Notes: a model not told the origin generated them from the letters alone. A DNA stretch of 64,000 nt from Theristus sp. LFF4_11 (GCA_030248135.1 JASANC010005140.1:1-64000); one strand, 5' to 3'; shown: positions 11,576-23,300, numbered from the stretch's first letter. Numbers and translations are program-made.

Positions 11576-12577
11576 GAATATTATCTAAAAATGCGGGAGA
11601 CGCATATAAAAGGAGGAATATGGCTTTGTGTAAGCAGTGAGAGACTTGGCTCGACAACTCTTTTCAAGTCTCTGATGTGGTACACACGGATACAAGTACA
11701 TAAGAGCCATATTTTTGCGCCGTTTATTCACTATTTCGGTTGCACATGTACTTTGTAGACAATTAAAACTTCAACATTTGCGGTATTTCGGGCATTTAGC
11801 GACCACTAAAACCACTAAAATAACGATCAGACTTCAGATCGCTGATACTGGTTTGCCCAGGACAAAGTGTATCGCAGAAGCATTAGGGAACGCAAGGTCT
11901 CCTTCTGTGGCAAAGGCAACGACTCACGGGACAGACAATTTATCCTGCCACTAGAGTTTGGTAAAAAGGCTGAAAATCAACGGAAGACAACACCTTTTTG
12001 TCACTGATGCTGGTGTGTACACAGCGATGCGTACGTTAGCAACGATAAAACCACATGAAACAATGTTTTGCAGTCTCTGATTTTTTTGTTTTTGCACAGA
12101 ATTTACAGATTCTTGATTTACAGAAGTTCTGCACAGAATTTGCCACCCTCGTGGCCTGGTGGTACTGCGTTAGACTACAGTCTGTTCGCTCGGGGGATCG
12201 AACCCCGCCGAGGGGTGTATATAGGCACTTAATGACAGAGAAAACTCGATGGGCGCCCTACTCAATGGCGTTCTGTACGCTTCTCTGGGTTAGCTCTGGC
12301 TAAAAACATCGCCTAAAAATCACAACAACAACAACAACAACAGAATTTCGCAGATGATGTGATTTCGACGGACTAAATTGGAAAGGACAGTTAAAAAATA
12401 ATTTTAAAACTGTTTTACATTTTTCAGTAAAACAAACGCGGCGCAAAAATATAGCTTTTATGTACTTGTATCCGTGTGTACCACATCAGAGACTTGAAAA
12501 GAGTTGTCGAGCCAAGTCTCTCACTGCTTACACAAAGCCATATTCCTCCTTTTATGTGCGTCTCCGGCATTTTTAGA
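11576..12577. mobile_element. Element C, copy 1, with about 150-bp inverted ends
   Basis: The ends are long inverted repeats that begin TCTAAAAATGCGG and include AAAAGGAGGAATATGGC and ACACGGATACAAGTACATAA. A second copy lies at 44486-45559. The interior retains a short peptide-coding signal on the plus strand (PRTK, then EAL, then VAKA, then KINGRQ and LFVT) that also survives in the other copy on its minus strand. This copy carries a SINE at 12146-12352 that the other lacks. The element is probably a decayed autonomous or gene-carrying transposon. Confidence 0.65.
12146..12352 (+). mobile_element. tRNA-derived SINE, full-length copy
   Basis: The head reads like a tRNA with an A-box-like TGGCCTGGTGGTA and a B-box-like GGGATCGAACCCC about 45 bases later. 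It is followed by a unique body (GAGGGGTGTATATAGGCAC, then TCTGGGTTAGCTCTGGCTAA) and an ACA-repeat tail. Other copies lie at 58888-59075 and, as body fragments, near 33935-34010 and 54272-54325. Internal A and B boxes imply RNA polymerase III transcription. Confidence 0.8.
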
Positions 12578-13510
12578 TATATCGTTCAACATGGTGTTTT
12601 TGTTGTCATGACGTTTTAGAAAATCAAGCTGAATCTTTGCGAAATTCTAAACCACAGTCCAACTCTAAAATATAGGAAATCATCGTAATCGTTGATGATC
12701 CTGATGCATGCTTTCTGTGCAGAAATTGCTGTGGGACAGTAGTTTGATTTGCAAAGAAAGCATGCATCACCAACCAATCAGCTGATTCCCTATGAGTTAC
12801 AGTTTGACTGCAACACGCGAAAATTGCAGTTTTGCGTTTTTTTCTTGGCATGAATCCGATAAACCGCAAATTTAATACAACTACTTGTGGGCCACCCTGT
12901 ATTGTACATAAACCAACGACAATAAACCAGTGCGTAGTAAAATATAAAATTGTCGTAGTTCGAAACATCTATCATCACCCTGATCGAGAACACGTTTTTG
13001 TACCTTTGGAATGGTGGCGACGGAAATTGCAGAAAAGCAACCAGTAAAAGCAACACGGGATGACGATGACGATATTAAGTGCCTCCAAAAAATAAAATTG
13101 TTCTTCTCTAAAAAGGTGTTATTTTTTTTCTTCGGTAACTAGAAAAACAATGTGTTTTCTTGGGCGAAACTTCTCCACTTTAAAGAAAACACGCACACGG
13201 CTGCGACGGAATGCACGATGATGCACAAATGGTGGACTGATAACGCGCGCGTTAAACACGTTAAAACACGGTCATAAACGGACATTCATGAAGTACAGGG
13301 TGATCCAATTCAATTGAATTGAACAGGGTGAAAATTGAATTTTCGAACCAAATACAGTAGCGCACGTTCACCACTCAGCGCTCAAAGAGATGTTTGTGTT
13401 TTCTCCCTTTTCGTGTTAGTTTACTAAACAGTACAAAAAATACATCAAACGGTATTGATTCCACAAGCACAGAAAATCACTGTGTTAAAAACAGATTGGA
13501 GTATATACCG
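12578..13510. repeat. Duplicated lectin spacer, partner of 1808-3540
   Basis: Its content matches the spacer downstream of gene Y, including the GCATGC palindrome near 12695-12790 and the CACCACTCAGCGCTCAAAG block. It is shorter than its partner because it lacks the internal 165-bp duplication and some flanking sequence. No gene is seen. Confidence 0.75.
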
Positions 13511-13522
13511 CCGCTAACGAAT

Positions 13523-15665
13523 TTAGTTTATGACATTTGGTTCACAATCGGTTGTCTGACAGATCACGTGACGTTGTTCTCCACAATTTGCATCATCGAG
13601 TCTCAGTGTTCCTTGTTTGTTGTAAAGCCACAAACGGCCGCATTCTTGGCCTCTTCTGTCGTTGTTGTCTGGCTCACCCCGTTCCCATGCGTTGGAAGTG
13701 GCCGGAATCACGGTGCCTTCAATTGTGTGCCAGCCTCCTCCCGGCTCCTCCGATCCCTCGGTTTGCTTTACTCCAACCCACCAAGCGGTATTTACCAATG
13801 GACTCTGTAAAGCATAGAGAGCTTTCCATCCGCAGTAAACTCTACCACCGTATCAACATCTAGAGGCGAGTCCTATTGTAGAGTCAACGATTTGTTGCGC
13901 TCTGCAAAGTTCCTCAATAACTGTATGTTTTATCAATCAAACTGAACTACTCTTTTCCAAATGCTAAGCTATTATTTGATTAATATTGCTTAGTGCATTT
14001 ATACGCTGTGATCTAACGTAATCTTTGTACTTCACATCCATAAAAACAAAATACCAAACGCATAAAAACATTTTGGGGTTTTGTTTGGTGTGAACGTACT
14101 ACGTAGCTGTCCCTATGTTGCAGAGGCGCTTGGGCGACACAGTTTCGACGCCTGTTCGTTGAACTGGGCGTTTGGGCGACATAGGTGAAGCACGCCGGGC
14201 CAGTTAGGTAACCGGTTTAGTTTGTTTTATTCCAAGTAAAGTTTTAGCTTCACTTGTGTTTCTCGCCCAACACACTAACCCAACTGACAGCATGACTAGC
14301 AATAGTCAGTCAAACAAGACCAGCTCAAATCCGCATATTGTGGAGTGGCCATGCCTTCGTGGTTCTGAGACGCGGGGAATTCGGTCATCGTATTGTCAGG
14401 TCCGGTACACGACCTCACTTCGCTTAACCCCCAAAACTCTGACTGTGATATTTTGTTTTACTGTAATTCTTCCACACTTGTCAATAGTTAAACACTTTTT
14501 ATTCACAACGTTCAACCTTTTTATTATTATTGGTCACCATCAACAGTCACCACCTTTAATTACCATTCTTTCATGTTTTCGTCATACTCCATCACTGCTC
14601 TTGTCTCACGATAAACGACAAAAACCAACACCGCTTGGAAAGTCGCGTGGACAAGCGTTTGGGTATCGTGTGGTCGCCCCACATTTGGGCGCTTCACGAT
14701 CTGTCCAGGACTGCGCCTGACATAGAGAAGGTGACCTGGGCGACAACTCACGGCCAGACCCTAAAGGTACTGGTGTAAACTTTGCGGCTTCGTCTAAAAT
14801 CTGTAAACCGTAAACAAACACAACAGTTTCTCTTTTGTAATCGTTTTATTCTTTGTCGTCCTCGTTTGACGAATTCTGAAAGAAGCCATAACACTTGTGT
14901 AAACTAATCAACGGCGTGGAACGACGACGAATGAGAGGCAATGGCTCAAGCCCTCATTGCGCGACTGGAACTCGAACGGCGCCGCAGGTGGCAGATGCGA
15001 GCGAGTCGGTGGCAGAGACTCGTAGTCGTTTGACTCCAGTAATGAGGCACATCCCTCGGACTTCGGTTCGTAGTAGGGTGGCTCTCAACTCGTGTAACAC
15101 GAGCGTCAAAATCCACTCGTCTGCAAACCACAGTCGAGGGATGCTTCCGCAGTATGCGGTGCAGCCAGCTGTCAGTCGGTAAAGAGGGCCACAACGCGGA
15201 CCGCGGTGCCCGCCACGAGGGCTGCCTCACACTATTGATTCTTTTAGACTGGGTGTCTCTCTCGAGTTTTGGTAAGGTTTTTTTAATATTTCACTGTTTG
15301 AAGTGTTTAGGCATATTGTGTTGCAGTTTTGCTTAAAGACACAAAATGGACAGCAGCTTTATGCATGACGAATTGAAGGTTTAGAAAACTCCCATCCACT
15401 TTCTAATCTTGCTAATCTAGCTAATCAGTTAAGACCTAATTAGAAAACTTGCAAACCCGCTTGCGTCAAGTCAATTGATTTTTTCAAAAATTGCAAAAAT
15501 TACGTACGTTCTGATACTCCTTGAGCAACCAGTAATCGATTTTGTCAAGCGTCACAGCACTGGTCACGTTGGTAGCAAGCATCTTGCCCTCTGCTTTGCA
15601 TTTTCTGTCTGCGGCTTCCCAGGTCATCGGTTCTTTGATCACGGTCAAACAACTCGTTGGATCAA
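13523..15665 (-). CDS. C-type lectin domain protein, gene X (3' two exons)
   Basis: Two minus-strand exons are clear and join in phase 0: lectin-N 15508-15665 (motif TWEAADRKCKAEGKM) and lectin-C 13523-13804 (WWVGVKQTEG, an EPD triplet, and Cys positions as in gene Y) ending at a stop. It is paralogous to gene Y, with the same intron position and an identical 282-base last exon length. Y has QPD where X has EPD; in the family QPD is usually galactose-type, whereas EPN and EPD-like triplets are mannose-type or atypical. No LDLa, Thr tract or membrane anchor was found upstream. The 5' part may be lost, lie in a diverged exon, or belong to the astacin gene just upstream on the same strand. The 1.7-kb intron is far larger than the 437-bp intron of Y. 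Confidence 0.75.
13805..15507. other. Long intron of lectin gene X
   Basis: It contains repeated fragments around TGGGCGACA (near 14130-14190 and 14660-14760), which suggest a degenerate element inserted after divergence from gene Y. Several overlapping reading frames run in opposite directions with no recognisable product. Confidence 0.4.
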
Positions 15666-15726
15666 CTGAATTTTTAGAATTCTAATTTATAGAGCTTGCG
15701 TTTAGACGATGATTGACCGCGGAGTG

Positions 15727-16201
15727 CAGGGTGATCCAAAAAACTACACGATAAGAATCGGCTCTAGCTCGCCAACGGGTGGATCATTTAGACTGAAATT
15801 TTTTCCAAGCATCACAAAAAGCTTTTATTTTGTGTGTTAAAAATTTCAGACGAATTGGTCAACCCTGTCAGAAAAATCGGTGGCTTGGCTGCTGCCACCA
15901 AAAAACAGTAATTTCAGAGAAAATCGTGCCAGCAAAAATATCCAAAACGATTCCTGGATTGTTCTTCAGAGCAAAAATTCACAGCAGAAAGCTGAAACAT
16001 CTCCTTGAGTGCTGAGTGGTGGACGTGCGCTATGTTGTATTTGGCGCAAAGTCAATTTTTTACGTTTTCACTATTTCATTTCGTATTCATTACAGGGTGT
16101 CTGAAATTTTAACACAAAATAAAAAGCATTTTGTGATGCTTGGTTAAAATTTCAGTCCAAACGATCCACCCGTTGGCTAGCTAGTTTTTTGGATCACACT
16201 A
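15727..16201. mobile_element. CAGGGTGATCC inverted-repeat MITE (family E)
   Basis: The left end CAGGGTGATCCAAAAAACTA and the right end TAGTTTTTTGGATCACACTA are imperfect inverted repeats extending about 110 bases, with GCATCACAAAA-type sequence inside both arms. It lies upstream of the visible 5' exon of gene X. A related right end occurs just upstream of PLK4 at about 34430-34514. Confidence 0.7.
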
Positions 16202-17092
16202 TACTTCAAATGTTTTGATTTCTCGACATACAAAATGCAAAATAATGATATTGAAAAGTTTTTTCTGTTGTCTTTTTAGAATTAGTTTAACCAAACATGT
16301 CAGGCGTTTATAAGCGGGATCCTAAAAAGGAAACATGATGTTCACTGTGCAGTAGCATTGTAAATCAAACTGCCTGCGAAAACCCACACTGCATAAAAAA
16401 CGGTGTAAAAAACACAAAGAATAATGCAAAAATCTATTCAGAAACTACCATTTTCGATCGCGGGTTCTGCGCAGTTGTACAACGCTCGCAACTCCTGAAA
16501 ATACAGTTTCTATTATATGTACTAGCAGATAACCCGTGCCTACGGCACGGTTAGCTGACAAAATACAGTTATTATTTTTGTGGATTTTGGCCTTTTGACC
16601 CGGACTAAAAACGCACTGGATTTTTTTGATTTTGAGCTGGTTCAAGTGAATTTTGTTTATTTTCCATGCAATGATCGTTCATTTTCAAAGCAATTTGTAG
16701 CCGTCGATGCTTTATACCTTTTAAAAATCGCAGCATTTTCAGTTTCTTTTTGAAAACAGTTTTTTCAACCACCGTGCTTTTGCTGAATTTATTGCTTTCG
16801 ATCATAAACTGATTTAGTCACGACAGCACTTATTATTGCGTGGTTTGGTTAACGATAAAAGCAACAGATTTTTTTTAATCAGCAACAAACAACTGCCATT
16901 CCCATTTAAAAAAAAACAATTGTTTTGATTAGCTTCTTTAATATCGCGTGTCATTCCCGTTTAAAGTATCAAAAAACAATAAGCGACTTTTGTTTATTTG
17001 CCATGCACTATCTTAGTATTATAGATTCTTAGCTCCCAAATCCCATCATTTTTATTCCGTTTAAAAAAACATTCAAGCAAAAAACGACAAAC
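16202..17092. other. Region between astacin exons and lectin X
   Basis: AT-rich sequence. The astacin protein must continue here or end here, because its last visible exon stops at a donor site. No exon with the expected end of the catalytic domain, EGF, CUB or ShKT pattern was found by eye. Confidence 0.35.
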
Positions 17093-19270
17093 TTTCATGT
17101 CTGTCTCAGTCGGGGGACCCCGATAGCCCATTTTTTCTCCGCCTGGCTTCAATGCCTCGATCGTCGGCTTGCCGTTTTGGCTGAACTCGTATGGACCATA
17201 GTGCATGATGGAACGATAATCGTACTCGGTCCCCGAGTGTGTGATGTATGATTGGTCGTATGCTTCGAAGTTTACTATACAAAATGCATGATTTTATCAT
17301 GAGTTGCTTTTATTCGTACTCACATTGTGAATACAGCCAATCAGCGCGTACTTCGCACATTCCGCAAGGGACTGAAAAAAAGCGGATGATTGACTGAAGT
17401 TTGGCAGAATCCTCACCAATGTTATAGCGTTGTCAATATCTCGTTTGTCAACCAAACAAAAAAGTACAACAAAGCGCGAACAACCTTGATCTTCAAGCCT
17501 GATGTTGTTCCAGTTGATCTTGATGTACTGGTCACGGTCAGCACGTGACTGTTCGTGGAAAAGACCGAACGTGTGCAACAGTTCATGCGGGATAGCACTT
17601 GTACAAGACGGCGACAATGACAGCGTTTGGTAATGCGGATGGACTGGCATGATACGAGTTTCACAGTTGCTTTTTGTTGTTGTGTTCACAAAGTATTTAC
17701 ATATACAGTCACATTGTCGACATTATCAGAATCATTGTGGTACGATCTTTGCTGTAGCATGTGACTGAATATGCGCATAGATAGTACGGAATGCCCGAGT
17801 AAACATGGCAGCTTTTTCAGGGTGCAAAGAGCGCGCGAAATTTGAATGAAAGAAAAAAATCCATTTAAAAACTCAATTTCAGGTAAACTTTGACGTGTTT
17901 TTTTTAAACTAATTTATTCTTTGTGCGTTCTTTCTTTTTTTCTCCCTTGCACACACGACTGGAAATTATCTTGGCATTCTTGAAATAGACAACTCCTAGT
18001 CTGCGACTAATCCCGCCTTGAGGGAGAATACAAAGACTGCCTTATTTATTCGCCCAGACCGTAAGTCAAACGGCTTCATGTATGACGTAGGAATTTAAAA
18101 TTGGCAAAATGATCCGAGTCCCTTAAGTAAGGCAGTCACTTGGGCGATTTGGAATTGCCACATAAAGATTGAAACTACATGTGGTTTCTTTTCTAAGTCT
18201 GCACACTCATTCAGTTGCAGAGTTAAAAAAATTGATAATAATCACTTGTAATTTCACTTACTTCCTATCATGTATCCGACATGTGACGAGCAGTCCCCTT
18301 CGTCTGTGATGAAAACATACCAATTGTCGGCACCGATTTTCGGGCGAATATTTACGCATGATCGAGCCATGATATCTTGCGTGACAGTCACCCACGCTTT
18401 GAAGCTAAATAATTTTTAGCCCCCTCCTATTTGCGTGTGAGCATTATTTTTTTGTCAATTTCGCGTCTTTTTTCAAGACTGTCGTCGTTCTTGAATGTTC
18501 GTTAAAAATTCAGTGATGCGCGCGTTTAGTGAAGCGGTTGGAGGAGAGCTAATTACATAATTGTGATCTAAGCCATTATGTTTTTTGTCTTTGCGTGCAT
18601 ACAATTCATATTTGTTTTGTCATTTTCACCAACAAGTCTTTGTCGTTCTTGAGTGTGTCATTCATGACGTATGGCAATGTTGCATCAGGCCATCTGTCAC
18701 TTATGTTGCGAATTCCACCACGTTGCATCAGCTCGATAATATCACCGCTCTGCTCAATCTCGTCCAACTGAGCCTCGCTCAATTTCATGTCACCCTCAAA
18801 CAAGCGCTGTTTATGTGCTGCGGCTGTCGCGATATTCGAATGCTGAATAATAAAATCAAAACTATTCGAAGAGAACGAAAAGTATTAGTAGAAACAGAAA
18901 CTAAAAGAAAAATCGACTACTGTATCATCTAACTCTATAACATATCAAACGAGCTGATTGGTTGGTGATCACGTGATGCATGCATTCTGTGCAAGTCAAA
19001 CTCCGCCTGCACAGCAATGCCGCCGCCACAAAATGCATGCATCACGTGCACCAAATGCCTTGTTGAGCCTAACGTAAACGTTCTGTCGTCAGTCAAAACA
19101 GCACCCAGACTTTTTTGAAACAATCCACACCATTTGTTAATTTATTCAGTCTGGGCTGGTCAATCCTTCTTTGAATCAACATTTAGCAATCTTTCAGCTA
19201 TTTTTTTAATAATATAAACACTCCTCACCAACACGAATGTCGCCAACAACAATACGGTTGCCCAGCGCAT
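17093..19270 (-). CDS. Astacin-family zinc metalloprotease
   Basis: Five minus-strand exons agree in phase: 19229-19270 (start and hydrophobic leader MRWATVLLLATFVL), 18634-18806 (propeptide with LFEGDM, then RWPDATLPYV at the mature N-terminus), 18262-18404 (Cys-bearing core ending GDCSSHVGYM), 17485-17643 (zinc site HELLHTFGLFHEQSR, matching HExxHxxGxxHExxR) and 17093-17274 (Met-turn SIMHYG and ETDMK). The fold and all zinc ligands are intact. The first exon is the least certain, since the leader is short and the donor of exon 2 was chosen for phase. The 3' end is missing: the last exon ends at GTTTGT with no stop. The family includes secreted or membrane proteases used in cuticle remodelling, digestion and hatching; the substrate here is unknown. 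Confidence 0.87.
18952..19064. mobile_element. GCATGC palindromic MITE in the first astacin intron
   Basis: Arms GAGCTGATTGGTTGGTGATCA and ATGCATGCATCACGTG form an imperfect palindrome like those at 1925-2022, 12695-12790 and 40905-41035. It lies in the intron between the presumed leader exon and the propeptide exon. Confidence 0.55.
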
Positions 19271-19279
19271 TACTGTAAG

Positions 19280-20320
19280 AGGAAAAGATTCTTGTATAGT
19301 TACGGTTAAATAGTAATGGGTAAATGCTCCAGATCTTTGTACAAAAAAATGCATTAAAGAGAAGAAACAGTAAAAATGCAGAACAAGCCAACTGAGTTTG
19401 ATGAGGTAAAGACGGGTGATGACGATGATAAGGCTCTGTTGTTGGTTGTAATCAACTCTCACGAATCAAAAGGATCTGTAACACTGAAAATAAACTTGTG
19501 TCAATGTCTGCTCCATTAAAAAAAGAACCCTGATCTGCAGTCGCAAGTGTCTGAAAACGTGCAAACACACATTGTCCAAAACACATGCGAAACACTGTTT
19601 TTTGACATCATTTCGTTGGCACGAATTCATTGGCTGCGTTCTGGTGTATAAAACGTTTATATTTGAAGCTGGCGGTAGCTGCACAGCAAAATATTTGTGC
19701 ATGCGCAACGTTGAGAATGATTTTTCGCCTGTACACTGTACTTCTGCTCTGCATTAAAAAAACTGTTCGTTTCGGTTCGTTTCAAAAAAGTTGAATCTAC
19801 GGGGGTTGTCTTGAAGGCAATCTCCAGCTAAAATTAGTTGTCACAAAAAATCAATTTCAGTTTGACACACAGCTTTGGAGAAACTAAACTAACTAATGGT
19901 CTACTCCCTCCAGAGCCGAGGGTAAATTGGGCTCGGGGCAGAATTGCCCGTTTCCATCGGAGTTTGGTACATTGTACCTGATGGTTTCCGGAACCGGTGC
20001 GCGAATAATGAATAAATGCGTCCGTGTCTTTCAGAACATCTTTTGGCTTGCCTACTCATGATGTCTTACACTTCTCTGGTATCATGCCGTGCACTGCAGA
20101 ATAAAACTGACTGAACATCGATGCACGTCGCCGCGTATGGGGCATAAACGAGCGAAAAATCCTAAAACCATGCAGCACATCATTTCACCCCACGGCATTA
20201 TCGTTCATGCATCCGCATTTCTCTGTACCTCGACGTGCGTCGACGCGTCCGGACAGCTCATTGGGGCGATTTTAAAATCTTTTTTAGCGGTTTTGTGTCT
20301 TGTATTCTGTTAGTACACAT
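19280..20320. other. Intergenic repeats between the astacin and BATH genes
   Basis: No exon is supported. A segment at about 19900-20010 (GGGCAGAATTGCCCG to GGTTTCCGGAACCGG) recurs at 33490-33570. A segment at about 20045-20118 (CTTGCCTACTCATGATGTC to CAGAATAAAACTGA) recurs inverted at 35735-35822. These look like dispersed short elements. Confidence 0.5.
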
Positions 20321-20321
20321 A

Positions 20322-23300
20322 TCATTTGGAATGAAATTGTAAAAAAACAGAAAAGCAACCACGCAACTGTAAACGCAAAACAGCTGGCATCACAAAGACA
20401 ATCGCGAAATCGAAGATGTAATATACTGAACGCATCTGATCACTTGCACAACAAGTCGCAGCAGCGCTCGAGCGCTCGACCTTCAGTCCGTCTGACATCT
20501 GCTTGTACTCAGGTGATGCTCGGACGGTGACCAGCGCGCTCGCGTCACGCAATTCACCCACGTCCACGTCAGAAACATGCCAAATTCCATTCCAAAATCC
20601 GTTCCAAAATTCATTCCACGCCGAAATTCCATTCACGCCATATGCTAAGATTTTCTCCGCCTGCCTGTTTTTGCACATTTTTCTTTTTTCAAAAGTTTAG
20701 AATGGATTTTGAGATGGAATGACTTTTGAAATGGATTCTGGAATGGACTTTGGCATTTTTTCTGAGCGCGTGCCGAGGCAACCGAGGCGCAATTGCGGCA
20801 GCCGGTCGCGCTCCGCAATCAGCAGTTTGCTGGCCAACGAGAACTGGTCGGTGTTCACAAGAAACTCAACGCATTCGTTCGTCACAAACGCAATATCAAA
20901 CTGGTCAGCGAGTTTCAGCAGCGACTCGACGCTTTCCGCTGTGCATCATTAACATCCCCCTTTTTTGTTTTTTTGTGCCTTCAGTTTTGAAATGGCTGTT
21001 CTGATGCTCGCGCATGACCATATTTTGGAATAAATTTCACAACTGTACACCCACTGCTAAAGTCGCTAATAAGTTTTCACACGTTTCATTCAGTACAAGA
21101 CTATATTTGCTGCAAAACGTTGCAACTAAAATTGAATCCACGTGTTATAAACATACTGCATAAGATACACACACTTATGAACAGTATAAGACTTATAAAT
21201 CAAATCGCCAACCGGTGATCCGATTGCGCGATGGATAGATGACGCGAAGCAACTCCAGGAACTCGTCATAGTCAACGTCCTCCAACGGAACCTCTTCCAT
21301 TTGCGATTCGCTGAAAGGCCCATGGAACAACCGGTGGAACACTGGCGAGGCAACCGAAAGAACCTGATCAGCAACAGAAAATCTTGGCATTTACTGCGTT
21401 TTTCCGAGCCCGATATGCAAATTTTTATTGGAAATTCGTCGTAAAATACAAAACTGCATCAATCACGTTCATACTGACGTACAGTCTGCATATGCGGCAC
21501 GTCACGTCAGCTCTCGCGTTATGGCATCCGTGGAGACGTGCTTTTAACGAACGTCAGCATTACGTCAATATGAACTAGCCTTTTTTACCCCTTTATTGAT
21601 GTGCACGCGTTTGCTCTCGATCACCAGTACGCCGTCGGTTAGTTGATTTTGTTTACACGTGGTGAAATCGAACTGCGGCAGTGGTACAGCTCTGACGTAA
21701 GTTTATAAAAGAGAGGAGCAAGAAATATATTATCTCTTTCTTATTGAACGTGTCACAATACGCGTTTGCACACGGACAGATAGCGAAGTGGTTTCATGGC
21801 CGCGCGGCAATTTGAAATCAGCAAAACTTAACGTACTCTGACGGCAGATTTGTGCAAGAAATTGAGAACAAACTAATCAGAATCTTTTTCTCCCCAAATA
21901 AATTTATTTTTATTCATATTCGAACTATTCGTTCGGGCGCGAAACAGCTTTTCAACTGTGCGGCTTTTCCACGCATCATTCAACATTAATGTTATGATTT
22001 TTAAACTAAAAATAATTTTTAAAAAATTATTCAACCTAAATCCGGTGAGCAACTCAACGGTGATCTCAACCTCCAGCGTGAAACCGAAATCCTGGTTTGG
22101 ACACAGATCCAAATCCTGACAAAAAAAATAAAAACGAATGAAAAAACCATTATAAAAACCAGAAAGTATAAAACACGCGCAACAAATACCAGCTGGCTTG
22201 GTTCCGAAATATTTTTAGGTGCATTTCACATATTTTTAATTTTTTAACGTGTCTCGGTAACGTTTCTGGTAAAGTAAAGTAACGGTGGTAAAGTAACGCG
22301 CCACCCAGCAAAAGAAAACAACAACCAAGAGTAACCCTGATGTCGGCGAACGACCGAAAACCGCATTGCTCCGTTTTACTGGTGAACTGAAACGACGTGA
22401 CTTCGGCTGACTTGATGACGTGATCGGTGCGTACAACAAACAAGCGAAACGCGGCGCTTGCGTTGCACTGCCATTGGTTCGTTGCTGTTGCACTCGCGCT
22501 TGCGTCGCATCGAACAAACGCACACATGAACGGAAAGTCGTTAGGCACGCAAGTGATGCTCGAGCACACGTGCCTGCAAGAACATTCGAAACAGACACTG
22601 GTGGTATCTTACAATACTGCTACTGCAGTGTTGGCGGAGATACTACGTACGAACGTTAGTATTGTATTGTTATATTCTCTCATGACTCCACCTTTAGCCC
22701 AATCAAAAAATCTTCAAAATTTTAACATCAAAAAATTAAAAAGGTTTCGAACAAAAAACCGATTTTGGTTTTGAAAAAAATCCAGTTGCGTACATTTCCA
22801 TTGCACGAGCAACCAAAAATGGGTTTTGCACCTTTTCAGTGTTATTTATTTATTTCTGGTTGGCTATATTTCACTGTGGTTTGCTATATCCACCTGCAAC
22901 CAGTGATTATCAACGTTGCCCACCACAACAACATAAACTTACCACGGCATCCCGGCAATCATTTTCACGGGCGATCGCACCTCAGTGAATTCTGACGGCG
23001 GTGGTATATCACACTGAATTGTGCCCGTCGTTTTGATTTCATCATCTGCAAAAAGGAAAAGTGTGTTTGTTCCGGTCTATTTGTGATTGTGACTACTGTG
23101 ATGGTGCAGAGCGTTTTACAACCGAAAAGTTTTGCAAGCGGTCTCCTTACATAAATTTGAATTTTTTTGTGAAAAAAGTGGAATATTATGTTACAACCTT
23201 GTAAGTGGGAGCGAGGTCTTATAAAGCAAAGATTAAGAAGTCCGGGCCTTATAAACGGGTAAGATTTTGACCAAGTACCAAAATTTTGATTTTTTTGGTT

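Larger units (their letters stand above)
6617..12577. mobile_element. Composite insertion A: terminal block, satellite remnants, foldback, 148-bp array, element C
   Basis: Comparison of the duplicated lectin spacers gives an empty site: copy 1 joins GACCTCACA to ATATCGTTC, whereas here about 5.96 kb lies between those sequences. The blocks in order are a CGAGCGAGCG-rich terminal block (6617-6900), remnants of the satellite seen at 46020-49830, a foldback element, a 148-bp tandem array and element C with inverted 150-bp ends. The same block order appears in reverse orientation at 44486-50125 inside a PLK4 intron. Shared ends are ATCATGCGGATG and GCATTTTTAGATATAT. No transposase was recognised. 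It may be one large non-autonomous unit or a repeated pattern of nested insertions. Confidence 0.65.

Noticed and set aside
6617..12577. Helitron
   Set aside because: The outer ends lack a consistent 5' TC with 3' CTRR and hairpin in both copies, and no Rep/helicase coding is seen.
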